From: Cryobacterium glaciale
GTDB taxonomy: Bacteria; Actinomycetota; Actinomycetes; Actinomycetales; Microbacteriaceae
Length of the DNA: 64,000 bases
Reading direction: 5' to 3'
NCBI RefSeq assembly: GCF_004402535.1
Contig: NZ_SOEY01000008.1
Coordinates: 186,001-250,000 of the forward strand
This document shows positions 43,966-53,301 of the stretch, piece after piece. Both the position numbers and the translations under genes were made by a program. How positions within the stretch are numbered: position 1 is the first letter of the stretch; every line of letters starts with the position of its first letter. The notes under the pieces are model-generated. The model was not told the DNA's origin, ran no database searches, and worked only from the letters and a program-made list of their open reading frames with translations.

Positions 43966-45651
43966 CTATTTGCCCTGCAGCCGGTTGCGCACCTCGCGGC
44001 GCAGCACCTTGCCGAGCAGGCTGCGCGGCAGGTCGTCGACCTCGACGATGCGGCGCGGCACTTTATAGGCCGACAACCTGGTGCGGCAGTACTCGCGCAC
44101 CGCGTTCACGTCGAGTTCGGCGCCGGGCGTGAGCACCACGACGGCCACGACGTCTTCGCCGCCGTTCGCGCTCGGTAGGCCGACCGCGGCCGCGTCCTTG
44201 ATATCGGGGTGCGAGAGCAGCGTCTCTTCGACCTCGGAAGGTGACACGTTGAAACCGCCGGTGATGATGAGTTCCTTCAGACGGTCGACGACGGTGATGA
44301 AGCCGTCGGCGGAGACGCGCACGATGTCGCCGGTGCGCAGCCAGCCGCCGGGCAGCAACACCTGCGCGGTTTCAGTCGGGCGGTCCCAATATCCGGAGAA
44401 GACCTGTGGGCCGTGTACCAGCAGCTCGCCCTCCTGCTCGAAGCCGCGCTCGACCGTGGGGTCTTCCGGGTCGACCACGCGAATGTCGGTGCTCGGAAAG
44501 GGCACGCCGACCGTTCCGGGCCGACGGCTCGGCCCGATCGGGTTGCCGGCCACGATGGGGGACGCTTCGGTCATGCCGTAGCCCTCGACCAGCAGGCCGC
44601 CGGTAGCCTGCTCCCAGCGTTCCACAATCGAGACCGGCAGGTTCATCGCGCCCGAGATGGCAAAGCGGATGCCGGCGAGGCTCACCTTCTTCTTTGCCGC
44701 TGCGGTGACCAGGCGGTCGTAGATCGGCGGCACCGCGGGTAGAAAGGTCGGCGGTGCGTGCTTGGCGGCTTCGAGCACGAGTTTCTCATCGAACTTGGGA
44801 AACAGCACGAGTCGGGCGCCGATGCTCATCGCGAAGGTGAGACAGAGCGTGAGCCCGTAGGCGTGGAACATGGGCAGAACGCCGTAGACCGTTTCATCGC
44901 CTGGGCGCAGGCCCGCCACCCAGGCGGAGCCCTGGGCTGCATTGGCGCGCAGGTTGTAGTGGCTGAGGATGGCGCCCTTCGGGGTACCGGTCGTGCCGCT
45001 CGTGTACTGCAGTACCGCCGTATCGGTGAGCAGGGGGCGCTGATGGGAGTGGTGCAGCTTGCGGCCGCCGACGAGGGACTCCCAGCTGATCGCACCCTTT
45101 CTCGGTCCGGCGGTCAGCGAGGCGCGGGCCTCCTGCGCCTTCTTGATCGGCAGCTTGAGAGCCAACCGTTTCGAGAACGGCATCGCGCGGGTGAGGTCGA
45201 CGGTGACGACATCCGCTACGCCCATGTCTTTGGGAAATGTGCGCACCGACTCGTAGACCTTGTCCCAGACGATTGCGACGCGCGCTCCGTGGTCTTCGAA
45301 CTGGTGCCGCAGTTCCCGGTCGGTGTAGAGCGGATTGTGCTCGACCACGATGGCGCCGAGGCGCAGCACCGCATAGAACGCGACGACGTGCTGCGGGCAA
45401 TTCGGCAGCACGATGGCAACGCGGTCGCCGGGGCTCACGCCGAGTTTGCGCAGGCCGTTGGCGGCGCGAGAGATCTGCTCGCCGAGCTCGGCGTAGGTGG
45501 TGCTGGAGCCGAAGAAGTCCAGGGCGATGCACGGTGCGAACTGTTCGGCCGAGGTCTCCATCATGTCGGTGAGGGTTTCGGTGGTCTCCGCGATGGTAGC
45601 GGGAACGCCGGGCGCGTACGAGGCGAGCCAGGGCTGGTCCTTGAAGGTCAT
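43966..45651 (-). CDS. Long-chain fatty-acid--CoA ligase (AMP-binding)
   Basis: 561 residues from ATG 45651 (MTFKDQPWLASYAPGV). It has the ATP/AMP signature YTSGTTGTPKGAILSHYNL (about 217-235), GYGMTEASPI, the GWLRTGDI region and a C-terminal domain ending GKVLRRE with the catalytic lysine (RSLLGKVLRRE). It activates fatty acids to acyl-CoA. Chain length cannot be read. Its start overlaps the stop of the threonine aldolase gene by 4 nt (ATGA), so the two are translated together although no common pathway is evident. Confidence 0.92.
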   Translation of the reverse strand: MTFKDQPWLASYAPGVPATIAETTETLTDMMETSAEQFAPCIALDFFGSSTTYAELGEQISRAANGLRKLGVSPGDRVAIVLPNCPQHVVAFYAVLRLGAIVVEHNPLYTDRELRHQFEDHGARVAIVWDKVYESVRTFPKDMGVADVVTVDLTRAMPFSKRLALKLPIKKAQEARASLTAGPRKGAISWESLVGGRKLHHSHQRPLLTDTAVLQYTSGTTGTPKGAILSHYNLRANAAQGSAWVAGLRPGDETVYGVLPMFHAYGLTLCLTFAMSIGARLVLFPKFDEKLVLEAAKHAPPTFLPAVPPIYDRLVTAAAKKKVSLAGIRFAISGAMNLPVSIVERWEQATGGLLVEGYGMTEASPIVAGNPIGPSRRPGTVGVPFPSTDIRVVDPEDPTVERGFEQEGELLVHGPQVFSGYWDRPTETAQVLLPGGWLRTGDIVRVSADGFITVVDRLKELIITGGFNVSPSEVEETLLSHPDIKDAAAVGLPSANGGEDVVAVVVLTPGAELDVNAVREYCRTRLSAYKVPRRIVEVDDLPRSLLGKVLRREVRNRLQGK

Positions 45652-46712
45652 GACAGCTCCCGGGTGATCGCGGCGACGAACTGGTCGATGTCGTCTTCGG
45701 TGGTATCGAAGCCGCACATCCAGCGCACCTCATTTTTCGAGGCGTCCCAGTCGTAGAACCGAAAGGACTCGCGCAAACGGTCGGCCACGCCGCCGGGCAG
45801 GGTGGCGAAGATGGCGTTGGCCTGGGTGGCCTGACTGAAGTTGAGGCCGGTGATCGTGCCGTCAGCAAGCTCGCGTTCCAGCGCTCCGCGCAGCCGGGCG
45901 GCCATCGCGTTGGAGTGGGAGGCGTTCCGCAGCCACAGGTCCCCGTCGAGCAGCGCGATCAGCTGCGCCGAGACGAAACGCATCTTGCTGGAGAGCTGCA
46001 TGTTCGACTTGCGCAGATACTTTAAACCAGTGGATGCCGCCGGGTTCAGCACCACGATGCACTCACCGAGCATCATGCCGTTCTTGGTACCGCCGAAGCT
46101 GAGCAGGTCGACACCGGCGTCGCGGGTGAAAGCGCGCAGCGGTACTCCGAGGCTGGCGGCCGCGTTGGAGATGCGGGCACCGTCCATGTGCAGCGTCATC
46201 CCCTTGGAATGCGCGTGATCGGCGATGGCGCGCACCTCGTCGGCCGTGTACGCGGTGCCGAGCTCGGTGGTCTGCGTGATGGACACGACGAGCGGCTGCG
46301 CCCGGTGTTCATCGCCCCAGCCCCAGGCCTCCTGGTCGATGAGCTCGGGGGTGAGCTTACCGTCGGGGGTCACCACGGGCAGCAGCTTGAAGCCGCCGAC
46401 GTGTTCGGGGGCGCCGCCCTCATCGTTGTGAATGTGTGCGGTGGCCGAGCAGATCACAGCGCCCCAGCGCGGCAGCATGGACTGCAGCCCGGTGACGTTG
46501 GCGCCGGTGCCGTTGAACACCGGGAACGCTTCGACGCCGGCGCCGAACTGTCGGGCGAAGACCTCCTGCAGCCGGGCCGTGTAGACGTCTTCGCCGTAGG
46601 CGATCTGGTGGGCGCCGTTGGCCTGGGCCATCGCCTCCAAGATTTCCGGATGAATTCCGGAGTAGTTGTCGGAGGCGAAACCGCGGGAAGTCAGATCATG
46701 GAGTTGGGTCAC
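45648..46712 (-). CDS. Threonine aldolase family protein (low-specificity type)
   Basis: 354 residues from GTG 46712, which has GGGAGG eight bases upstream; the ATG at 46730 overlaps that site. It is a PLP enzyme splitting L-threonine or beta-hydroxy amino acids to glycine and an aldehyde. The N-terminus has GFASDNYSGIHPEILEAM, the middle MTLHMDGARISNAAASLG (PLP-binding aspartate) and LLSFGGTKNGMM with the Schiff-base lysine. It precedes and overlaps the acyl-CoA ligase. Confidence 0.9.
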   Translation of the reverse strand: MTQLHDLTSRGFASDNYSGIHPEILEAMAQANGAHQIAYGEDVYTARLQEVFARQFGAGVEAFPVFNGTGANVTGLQSMLPRWGAVICSATAHIHNDEGGAPEHVGGFKLLPVVTPDGKLTPELIDQEAWGWGDEHRAQPLVVSITQTTELGTAYTADEVRAIADHAHSKGMTLHMDGARISNAAASLGVPLRAFTRDAGVDLLSFGGTKNGMMLGECIVVLNPAASTGLKYLRKSNMQLSSKMRFVSAQLIALLDGDLWLRNASHSNAMAARLRGALERELADGTITGLNFSQATQANAIFATLPGGVADRLRESFRFYDWDASKNEVRWMCGFDTTEDDIDQFVAAITRELS

Positions 46713-46754
46713 TCCTCCATCCTCCCGCATCCGGCTGGACGCCGCCCCACCTGC

Positions 46755-47867
46755 CTACTTGTGCAGGGCGTCGCGTAGCGAGACCCTGGCGCCCATGCGC
46801 AGCAGCGCGTTGGAGTAGATGCGCGACCCGATCAGAATCACGACCATCGTCGCCAGCGCCAGCACCGCGAGGGAGAGCACCGGCTCCCACCATTCGGCCT
46901 GGCCGAGGAAGATGCGTACCGGCATGCCGACCGGCGCCGAGAACGGAACGTACGACATGATCGCGAGCACGAGCGGGTTGTCGTTGAAGAAGATCACCAT
47001 GAAGTAGGGAATCATCACGAGGAACAGCACCGGAGACGTCGCCGAGCCCACGTCTTCCTGCCGCGACACCATGGATGCGGTGGCCGCGTAGAGCGCGGCG
47101 AGCAGCACGAACCCGAAGGCGAAGAACACGACGAACCAGACGATCGCCGGGCCGACATCGCCGAGCAGCACGCGTTGCCCGGTGACCGCCAGGCCGATCG
47201 AGACCAGCAGGCCAATGGACACGATCTGCGCGAATGCCATCAGGCTGTTGCCGAGCACCTTGCCGGCGAGCAGGGCCCGCACCGAGATGGTCGACATGAG
47301 AATCTCGACGATGCGGGTCTGCTTCTCTTCGACGACGCTCTGGGCGATGGTGGCGCCGAAGGTGGTCGCCGACATGAGAAAGATGATGCCGAAGCCGATG
47401 GCCACGAGGTAGGCCAGAAAACCGTCCTGTTCGGCCGGCTCGAGAATTTCCAGCTCCGGGCTCACACTGAGCGTGCCGAGCACGTCGTTCGGCGCAGAAT
47501 CCAGGGCGATCACGGTGATGCCGAGCCGGGAATCGGCGTTCGTTGACGGCACGACGGCCGCGTCGACCGTGCCGTCGCGCACGAGTGCCTCGGCGACTTC
47601 GGCGGTATCGGCTTGGACGATGTCGAAGGCTTCGGTCTGTTCGACGACGCTGATGGCCGTGCCGACCACGGCGACCTTGGTCAGGCTTGTGTTCTGGCTG
47701 GCAATGCTGCCGACGATGACCGACGCCATCGAGATGAGCAGCAGAATTCCGGTGGCGATGAGAAACGACTTGCTGCGCAGGCGCGCCGAGATCTCACGGT
47801 TGGAGACCAGCCAGACGCTCTGGGCGAAGGTGGGCGCGGTGTGTGCCGGACTGGTCGCGGTGCTCAT
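46755..47867 (-). CDS. ABC-2 type transporter permease (NatB-like)
   Basis: 370 residues with about six membrane helices. One is near the N-terminus (IATGILLLISMASVIVG) and the rest lie after a 140-residue extracytoplasmic domain. ATTFGATIAQSVVEEKQTRIVEILMSTISVRALLAGKVLGN is the typical ABC-2 coupling helix region. It exports an unknown substrate (Na+ or a drug or peptide in relatives). Start overlaps the ATPase stop by 4 nt (ATGA). Confidence 0.9.
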   Translation of the reverse strand: MSTATSPAHTAPTFAQSVWLVSNREISARLRSKSFLIATGILLLISMASVIVGSIASQNTSLTKVAVVGTAISVVEQTEAFDIVQADTAEVAEALVRDGTVDAAVVPSTNADSRLGITVIALDSAPNDVLGTLSVSPELEILEPAEQDGFLAYLVAIGFGIIFLMSATTFGATIAQSVVEEKQTRIVEILMSTISVRALLAGKVLGNSLMAFAQIVSIGLLVSIGLAVTGQRVLLGDVGPAIVWFVVFFAFGFVLLAALYAATASMVSRQEDVGSATSPVLFLVMIPYFMVIFFNDNPLVLAIMSYVPFSAPVGMPVRIFLGQAEWWEPVLSLAVLALATMVVILIGSRIYSNALLRMGARVSLRDALHK

Positions 47868-48766
47868 GCGATGACCTCCTTGAAGATGGTGGCAAGCGTT
47901 GGTCGCTGCTGGCTGAAGGTGTGCACTGCACCGAGCGTGATCGCATGGTGCAGAACAGCCTGGCTGGCGGCATCCGTTTCGGCTTCGAAGACGGCGAAGT
48001 TACTGTCACCGGTGCTGGCGCCGTTGACGTCGATCACGGTGATGCCGGGCTGCGAGCGGATCCAACCGGTGTCGCCAGCGGTGCGAATTTCAAATCGGGG
48101 GCTGCTGTGCTGCTCGCGCAGTGCGTCGCGGGAGCCGTTCGCGCGAATTTCACCGTCGGCGATGATGATGAGGTCGTCGCAGAGCCGTTCGACGATATCG
48201 AGCTGGTGCGAGGAGAACAGCACGGGCGCACCCTGGGCGGCGAAGCCGGCGAGCACGCTCATGACCACCTCGACGGCGAGCGGGTCGAGGCCGGAGAATG
48301 GCTCGTCGAGTACGAGAAACTCGGGATCGTGAACGAGTGCGGCAGCGATCTGGGCGCGCTGCTGATTGCCGAGCGAGAGCGACTCCACAGTGTCGCCGGC
48401 GCGCGCGTCGAGACCGAGACGCTCGAGCAGGTCGGCGGTGTTGCGGCGAGCGGATGCCGGTGACAGCCCGTGCAGGCGGGCCAGGTAAACGAGCTGCTCG
48501 GCCACCTTCATCTTGGGGTAGAGGCCGCGCTCTTCGGGCATGTACCCGAAGCGCCGGCGGTCGCTCGCGGTGACCGGCACTCCGTCGATGAGCACGGTAC
48601 CCGAATCGGGTGACAGCACACCGAGGATGATGCGCATCGTCGTGGTCTTGCCGGCACCGTTCGCGCCGACGAAGCCGGTCATGCGGCCGTCCCCCACGGT
48701 GAAGCTGACGTCGGTGAGCACCTTCCGCGTGCCGTAGCTCTTGGTGACTGCCCTAATGTCGAGCAT
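47864..48766 (-). CDS. ABC transporter ATP-binding protein (NatA-like)
   Basis: 300 residues from ATG 48766 (MLDIRAVTKSYG). Walker A is GANGAGKTTTM (about 36-46), signature LSLGNQQRAQIAAAL, Walker B EFLVLDEPFSGLDP, with the switch histidine in FSSHQLDIVE. A C-terminal extension of about 80 residues is characteristic of exporter ATPases of the NatA/CcmA class. It works with the permease whose gene overlaps its stop. Open frame upstream to 48946 has no start signal. Confidence 0.93.
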   Translation of the reverse strand: MLDIRAVTKSYGTRKVLTDVSFTVGDGRMTGFVGANGAGKTTTMRIILGVLSPDSGTVLIDGVPVTASDRRRFGYMPEERGLYPKMKVAEQLVYLARLHGLSPASARRNTADLLERLGLDARAGDTVESLSLGNQQRAQIAAALVHDPEFLVLDEPFSGLDPLAVEVVMSVLAGFAAQGAPVLFSSHQLDIVERLCDDLIIIADGEIRANGSRDALREQHSSPRFEIRTAGDTGWIRSQPGITVIDVNGASTGDSNFAVFEAETDAASQAVLHHAITLGAVHTFSQQRPTLATIFKEVIA

Positions 48767-48892
48767 GCTCGCCCTTTCGTTGTGCGTGTCTTCACGGTAG
48801 CGCGGGCGGTCGGGCGACACACCGCCCACCGGGTGATCGGGGCTCCGCCGGCCTGCCGGCGCGGTCACAAGCTGCAGGGGCCCCCGAATTCT

Positions 48893-48924
48893 GCTTGCGC
48901 GCCAGGCAGGCCGGGCGCGCAAGC
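48893..48924 (-). terminator. Terminator hairpin downstream of the SDR gene
   Basis: GCTTGCGCGCC (48893-48903) and GGCGCGCAAGC (48914-48924) form a perfect 11-bp stem with a 10-nt loop, starting 32 bp after the SDR stop on the minus strand and before the ABC ATPase promoter. No T tract is visible. Confidence 0.65.
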
Positions 48925-48955
48925 CCGGTTCGGCAGCGCGAGCCATGTCACGGCG

Positions 48956-49621
48956 TTAGGATTCAGCCCCGGAAACGAGCAGCACTCGGCTGTTATTCGC
49001 GGATGCCGCCGCCTCGTCCCACAGCCTCGTCACGCGGGTAGCGAGCTCGGTTTCCAGACCCTCGAGCGAACGTACGACGAAGATCACGGCCGCGGCGGTG
49101 TCGCCCGCTTTCGCAAAACCCTGGCCGACCGCGCGGACCCACGTTTCCGCGGCAGACTTCGCGGCCGCATAGTTGGCGCCGCCAGCCGAGGGCCGGTCTA
49201 CCGACACGCTCGAGACGATCGCGAGTCGCCCGGCCGGTGACGCCAGCAGATCGGCGTTGAAGGCCCGGGTGGTGTTGCGCAGCGTGGTCATCACGTGTGA
49301 GTGCAGAAAATCCCAGTCCTCGTCGGTCTGGCCGGCGAGGCCGCCGCCGCCGCGCCAGCCGCCCACCAGGTGAATCAGCCCATCGATCGGACCGATCGCC
49401 GCGGCCAGCGCGGTCACCGCCCCAAAATCGGTGAGGTCGCATTCATACAGGGCGGCCGTGGGTGCGACGGCCAGCACCGACTGGAGGCGTGCGAGATTCG
49501 AGCCGACGGCGACGACGCGCGCGCCGGTATCCGCTAGAGAAGCGGCGACGGCCAGACCGGCCGTGCTGGTCGCGCCGGCGATCAGTACGCGGCGGCCAGC
49601 GACGGCCGGGCTGGCGGCCAT
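48956..49621 (-). CDS. Short-chain dehydrogenase/reductase (SDR)
   Basis: 221 residues from ATG 49621. The cofactor motif is GATSTAGLAVAASLADTGARVV (about 16-37), a variant of TGxxxGxG with T and A in place of two glycines. The active site is ANYAAAKSAAETWV (YxxxK near 148-152) with the serine in IVSSVSVD. The NNAG motif is replaced by HLVGGW. It is encoded with a 1-nt overlap (TAATG) after the DUF6421-like gene, so the two proteins probably act together. Substrate unknown. Confidence 0.85.
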   Translation of the reverse strand: MAASPAVAGRRVLIAGATSTAGLAVAASLADTGARVVAVGSNLARLQSVLAVAPTAALYECDLTDFGAVTALAAAIGPIDGLIHLVGGWRGGGGLAGQTDEDWDFLHSHVMTTLRNTTRAFNADLLASPAGRLAIVSSVSVDRPSAGGANYAAAKSAAETWVRAVGQGFAKAGDTAAAVIFVVRSLEGLETELATRVTRLWDEAAASANNSRVLLVSGAES

Positions 49622-51030
49622 TAGGCGACCGCGCTGCCGGTGATGCCGGCGGTGGACTCGATGACCGTGCGCATCTTCTTCTCGAGCGCTTCGAAGAACA
49701 TCGACAGCGGGAATTCGTCGTCGAGAACCTGGTCGGTGTAGCCCTTGGGGGAACCGGCGAGCACCTCGAGCGGCAGCCCGCGCGCCCAGGTCGAGGCCGG
49801 ATTCGGCGTGAGGGTCTTCGAGATCATCTCGTAGGCCGCGAGCCAGTGCGCCTTCTTCGGCCGGTCGATCGACGCCCAGTACAACTCGTCGATCTGCGCG
49901 CCGAGCGCGATGACCACCTCGGGCACGGCCTCCCAATCGAACGTGAGCCGGGTGTCGGTCCAGTGCAGTACGCCGTGCTGGTGCATCCAGGCGAACAACA
50001 GCTGACCGCCGAGGCCGTCATAGTTGCGCACCCGGTTGCCGGTGATCGCGAACCGAAAGATGCGGTCGAAGATGACCGCGTACTGCACCAGTTTCGCGTG
50101 CCGGCGCGCTTCGGGGCTCGCCAGTTCGCTGCGCTCGATCGTGACCGATTCGCGAAAGGCGGTGAGGTCGCAGCGCAACTCCTCGAGGGAATAGAGGAAG
50201 AACGGCATGCGCTGCTTGATCATGAACGGGTCGAACGGCAGGTCTCCGCGCATGTGGGTGCGGTCGTGGATGAGATCCCACATCACGAAGGTCTCTTCGG
50301 TGAGGTGCTGGTCGTCGAGCAGCAGAGCCGCATCGGCTGGCAACTCGAGCCGGGTGATCTCGGCGGCCGCGCGCACGACCCGGCGAAAACGGGCGGCTTC
50401 GCGGTCGGCGAAGATCGCCCCCCAGGTGAACGTGGGAATCTCGCGCATCGCAACGGTCTCGGGAAACAACACCGCGGAGTTGGTGTCGTACCCGGGGGTG
50501 AAATCGAGAAAACGAATCGGTACGAACAGTTTGTTCGTGTACCCGGCCTCGAGTTCACCGATGAATTCCGGCCAGATGACCTCGATCAGCACGGCTTCGA
50601 CCAGGCGGTTGGCGCTGCCGTTCTGCGTGTACATCGGGAAGACCACGAGGTGGCGCAGTCCGTTCACCCGGTGCTGTTGCGGCTGAAAGGCCATCAGGGA
50701 GTCGTAGAAGTCGGGTACGCCGAATCCGGCAGAGGCCCAGCGGTCGAAGTCCGTGACCAGGGCGGCCAGATACGCGGCATCGTGCGGGAACTGCGGCGCG
50801 AGGTCTGCGATGGCCGCGGTGATGCGCGAAACGGAGACGTCAGCATCCGCGTGCCGCTCGGCGTCGGCAATCGATCCGTTTTGGGCCTGCAGGGACTGCA
50901 GCGTCGTCGCCGCAGCCTTGATGCTCAGCCACGATGGGTCGAGCGCGAGGTTGATGCCGCCGTCTTCGAGAACCTCGGGCTCTCCGACCAGAGCGTTAGC
51001 TACGTGTGTTTTTTCAACAGATATCGACAT
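49621..51030 (-). CDS. DUF6421 family protein
   Basis: 469 residues with a GGGAGG site seven bases before ATG 51030. No signal peptide or membrane helix. A conspicuous segment TEETFVMWDLIHDRTHMRGDLPFDPF (about 255-280) holds an E and an HDxxH arrangement, followed by YSLEELRCDL. This looks like a metal-binding site, reminiscent of but not equal to the COQ4 HDxxH motif. I recognise it as a conserved actinobacterial DUF6421 protein without known function. Its stop overlaps the SDR start, a pairing that suggests a shared pathway. Confidence 0.8.
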   Translation of the reverse strand: MSISVEKTHVANALVGEPEVLEDGGINLALDPSWLSIKAAATTLQSLQAQNGSIADAERHADADVSVSRITAAIADLAPQFPHDAAYLAALVTDFDRWASAGFGVPDFYDSLMAFQPQQHRVNGLRHLVVFPMYTQNGSANRLVEAVLIEVIWPEFIGELEAGYTNKLFVPIRFLDFTPGYDTNSAVLFPETVAMREIPTFTWGAIFADREAARFRRVVRAAAEITRLELPADAALLLDDQHLTEETFVMWDLIHDRTHMRGDLPFDPFMIKQRMPFFLYSLEELRCDLTAFRESVTIERSELASPEARRHAKLVQYAVIFDRIFRFAITGNRVRNYDGLGGQLLFAWMHQHGVLHWTDTRLTFDWEAVPEVVIALGAQIDELYWASIDRPKKAHWLAAYEMISKTLTPNPASTWARGLPLEVLAGSPKGYTDQVLDDEFPLSMFFEALEKKMRTVIESTAGITGSAVA

Positions 51031-51225
51031 GGGAACCTCCCGTTCTCGGTAGTGCCGCGGACGCGGCGGGCGTGCCTCCTCAGAATATCGGGCGCCACGC
51101 GGCGTTTTCTTGCGATCTGTCGCAACGAATCGCGGCTAAGCGTGGGTTTTGGCGCCGAGAATTGCCGTCTTGGTGGCGCACGCGCACTTCTGAACGGTAC
51201 CTCCGGTAGCGTGCACGCCGCCCGA

Positions 51226-51303
51226 ATGCCGCGCACCGCTCTCAACTACGCCACCGAGCACCTCACCGCGGAGCAGCGCGCTGCCTACCGCGCCGCGCGC
51301 TAG
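51226..51303 (+). CDS. Possible very small protein
   Basis: 25 residues (MPRTALNYATEHLTAEQRAA..., ending in R). Codons end almost entirely in G or C, matching real genes here, but there is no ribosome site and it ends 4 bp before the stop of the convergent amidohydrolase gene. It may be a true small helical protein or the 3' relic of a longer gene. Rest of 51031-51306: nothing recognised. Confidence 0.3.
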   Translation: MPRTALNYATEHLTAEQRAAYRAAR

Positions 51304-51306
51304 GTC

Positions 51307-52197
51307 CTATTCGCCGATCAGGCGCAGACCGTTATACCAGCAGACGGCGCGCAACCAGTCGTCGTCGAGCCGCGGCTCCCGGTCGCGCAGGCGTTCGAGC
51401 GACTCCAGCTGGTGAGCGTAGGGGTACGGAATATTGGGAAAGTCGCTGCCGAGCACGACGCGGTCGGGCAGGTCGGCCAGTCGTTGCAGCAGGGCGGGGT
51501 CGAACGGCGCGAGCCGCTCGAAAAAGTCGGTGAACACCATCGTCGTATCGAGGTGTACCCACGGGTACCGCTCGGCCAGATCGAGGAACTCGCCGTATTC
51601 CGGGGCGCCGAGATGAGCGACGACCGCCGTCAACAGCGGATGCCGCGCCAACACTCCCGCAAGCGTGTGCGGCCCGGTGATTCCCGGCCGGGATACCGGC
51701 CCGCTCCCGACGTGGATCACAACCGGGATCGCCGCGTCGGCGAGCAGCCCCCAGACCGGGTCGAGCAGGGGTTCGCGCAGGTCGAACGCCCCGACCTGTG
51801 CGTGGATCTTGAACACTCGAGCGCCACGATCGAGGGCGGACTGCACCTGTTCGAGCACGCCCTCCTCCGGGTAGAACGTGGCACTCGGAACACAATCGGC
51901 GTGCTTCGTGGCCAGGTCGAGCGAGAAATCGGTCAGCGAAGCGGCCATTCCCGGGCGATGCGCATAGGACAGTGCGGTGAAGCGGCGCACGCCCAGACGG
52001 CGAATCGTCGCGAGCCGTGAGTCCTGGTCGTCACGGTACTCGATCGGCCACTGCTGACCGATCAGCGGCTCGATCTCGTCGAAGTGGGCCCAGACACGCC
52101 GCAGCATCCGTTCGGGCAGAAAATGGGTGTGCAGGTCGACCAGGCCGGGCAGGCCAAGCGTGCGCCACCAGGTCGGTACCTCTTTGTCGAGCATCAT
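51307..52197 (-). CDS. Amidohydrolase family protein (metal-dependent TIM barrel)
   Basis: 296 residues from the double ATG at 52197/52194. The N-terminal metal motif is LVDLHTHFLPERML (HxH near 23-25). Further ligands appear in IPVVIHVGSG (His) and AVVAHLGAPEYGEF (His). LGSDFPNIPYPYAHQLESL holds the catalytic aspartate. The layout fits the amidohydrolase-2 (ACMSD-like) group, which hydrolyses or decarboxylates small acids. The longer upstream frame overlaps the SRPBCC gene on the other strand and is rejected. Substrate unknown. Confidence 0.87.
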   Translation of the reverse strand: MMLDKEVPTWWRTLGLPGLVDLHTHFLPERMLRRVWAHFDEIEPLIGQQWPIEYRDDQDSRLATIRRLGVRRFTALSYAHRPGMAASLTDFSLDLATKHADCVPSATFYPEEGVLEQVQSALDRGARVFKIHAQVGAFDLREPLLDPVWGLLADAAIPVVIHVGSGPVSRPGITGPHTLAGVLARHPLLTAVVAHLGAPEYGEFLDLAERYPWVHLDTTMVFTDFFERLAPFDPALLQRLADLPDRVVLGSDFPNIPYPYAHQLESLERLRDREPRLDDDWLRAVCWYNGLRLIGE

Positions 52198-52275
52198 TGA
52201 CCCCAGTGTGCCAGACCGCCTCTTGACAAGCGGATGCCCCGAGCCTATTTTCTCCCGCGAGAAGAGGTAACGAAA

Positions 52276-52761
52276 ATGAACACACTGCAGGTCAGCATTG
52301 TCCCCAACACTCCGTTCGTCGAGTACGTCCGCGAGTTCGACGCCCCCGTGGCGGCCGTCTATCGGGCCTACGCGGATCCCGACCTCGTCGAACAGTGGCT
52401 CGGCCCGAACGGCTATACCACCGAGATCGATCACTGGCATCTGCGCACCGGCGGCAGTTACCGGTTCGCCCACATCGATCCCGACGGTGAGCGCTACGAG
52501 TTCCACGGTGTTTTCCACGAGGCCCGGCCGGGCGACCTCATCATCCAAACCTTTGAATTTGACGGCTATCCCGACGTCGTGAGTATCGAAATTCTTCGCT
52601 TCGAAGACTTGGGCGATGGGCGCACGCGCATGGTCGGCCACTCAACCTATCCGAGCCAGGAGGCTCGTGACGGCATGGCCGAAAGCGGCATGGAAGACGG
52701 CATGGCCCAGGGCTACGACCGGCTCGACGGCGTGCTCGCCGCGCTCATGGCCACCCGCTGA
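52276..52761 (+). CDS. SRPBCC (AHSA1-like) family protein
   Basis: 161 residues, with GAGG nine bases before ATG 52276. It has the START/AHSA1 pattern: VREFDAPVAAVYRAYADPDLVEQWLGPNGYTTEIDHWHLRTGGSYRF, a helix-grip fold with a ligand cavity. GMAQGYDRLDGVLAAL is the closing helix. Members include Hsp90 activator-like and polyketide cyclase-like proteins; no catalytic role can be read. Divergent from the amidohydrolase gene by about 80 bp. Confidence 0.88.
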   Translation: MNTLQVSIVPNTPFVEYVREFDAPVAAVYRAYADPDLVEQWLGPNGYTTEIDHWHLRTGGSYRFAHIDPDGERYEFHGVFHEARPGDLIIQTFEFDGYPDVVSIEILRFEDLGDGRTRMVGHSTYPSQEARDGMAESGMEDGMAQGYDRLDGVLAALMATR

Positions 52762-52884
52762 GCCTGGCCGTCACAAAGCGGATGCTCCGCGCCGGTCGGG
52801 CGGGATCGTGCCGCTGGCGCGCGCCAACCGATACTCTTGAGCCATCGGGGTAAGCGCCGCGAGCAGACGAGACAACGGACGGCG

Positions 52885-53301
52885 GTGGCAGTGCACGCCC
52901 TCGACTTCGCCGGAATCGTCAGTGAGATTCTCACCCTCGTCGGCCTCGTCATTGGAGCACTTCTCTATATGGTCGGCCTCTCGGTGCGCGGCATCAGCGG
53001 CCGCTGGACCCGCACCACAGCCGTGATCGCAGCGTCCGGAACGTCCGCGGCGGGACCGGCCACGGTCATCCGCTGGTTTGACGGAGACGGCGATGTGCAC
53101 GAATGCCCCGCTGAGACGCACGAGACGCACCACCTCGTGCCGGGTGATGATGTGCGAGTCTGGTTTCGCAATCGCGACCCCGAGCGGTGTCGCACGCACG
53201 ACCCCGAACTGGACGGCAAGGGGCTGCGCCTGATCGGCCTGGTGCTGCTGGGTATCGGCGTTCTGGCCGCAGTCGCCGGCATCGTTCTGATGTTCCTCTA
53301 A
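52885..53301 (+). CDS. Small membrane protein, DUF3592-like
   Basis: 138 residues from GTG 52885; GTG 52891 or a TTG at 52837 are alternatives, and no strong ribosome site decides. There are two membrane helices, one near the N-terminus (ILTLVGLVIGALLYMVGL) and one at the very end (LRLIGLVLLGIGVLAAVAGIVLMFL). They enclose a soluble beta-rich loop with VIRWFDGDGDVHE and VPGDDVRVWF, as in DUF3592 proteins. Its stop overlaps the stop of the convergent antiporter gene by 4 nt (CTAA/TTAG). Confidence 0.7.
   Translation: MAVHALDFAGIVSEILTLVGLVIGALLYMVGLSVRGISGRWTRTTAVIAASGTSAAGPATVIRWFDGDGDVHECPAETHETHHLVPGDDVRVWFRNRDPERCRTHDPELDGKGLRLIGLVLLGIGVLAAVAGIVLMFL

Noticed and set aside
52837..52860. HAIR operator before the DUF3592-like gene (CTTGAGC word)
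   Set aside because: Only one half site; the second arm does not match.
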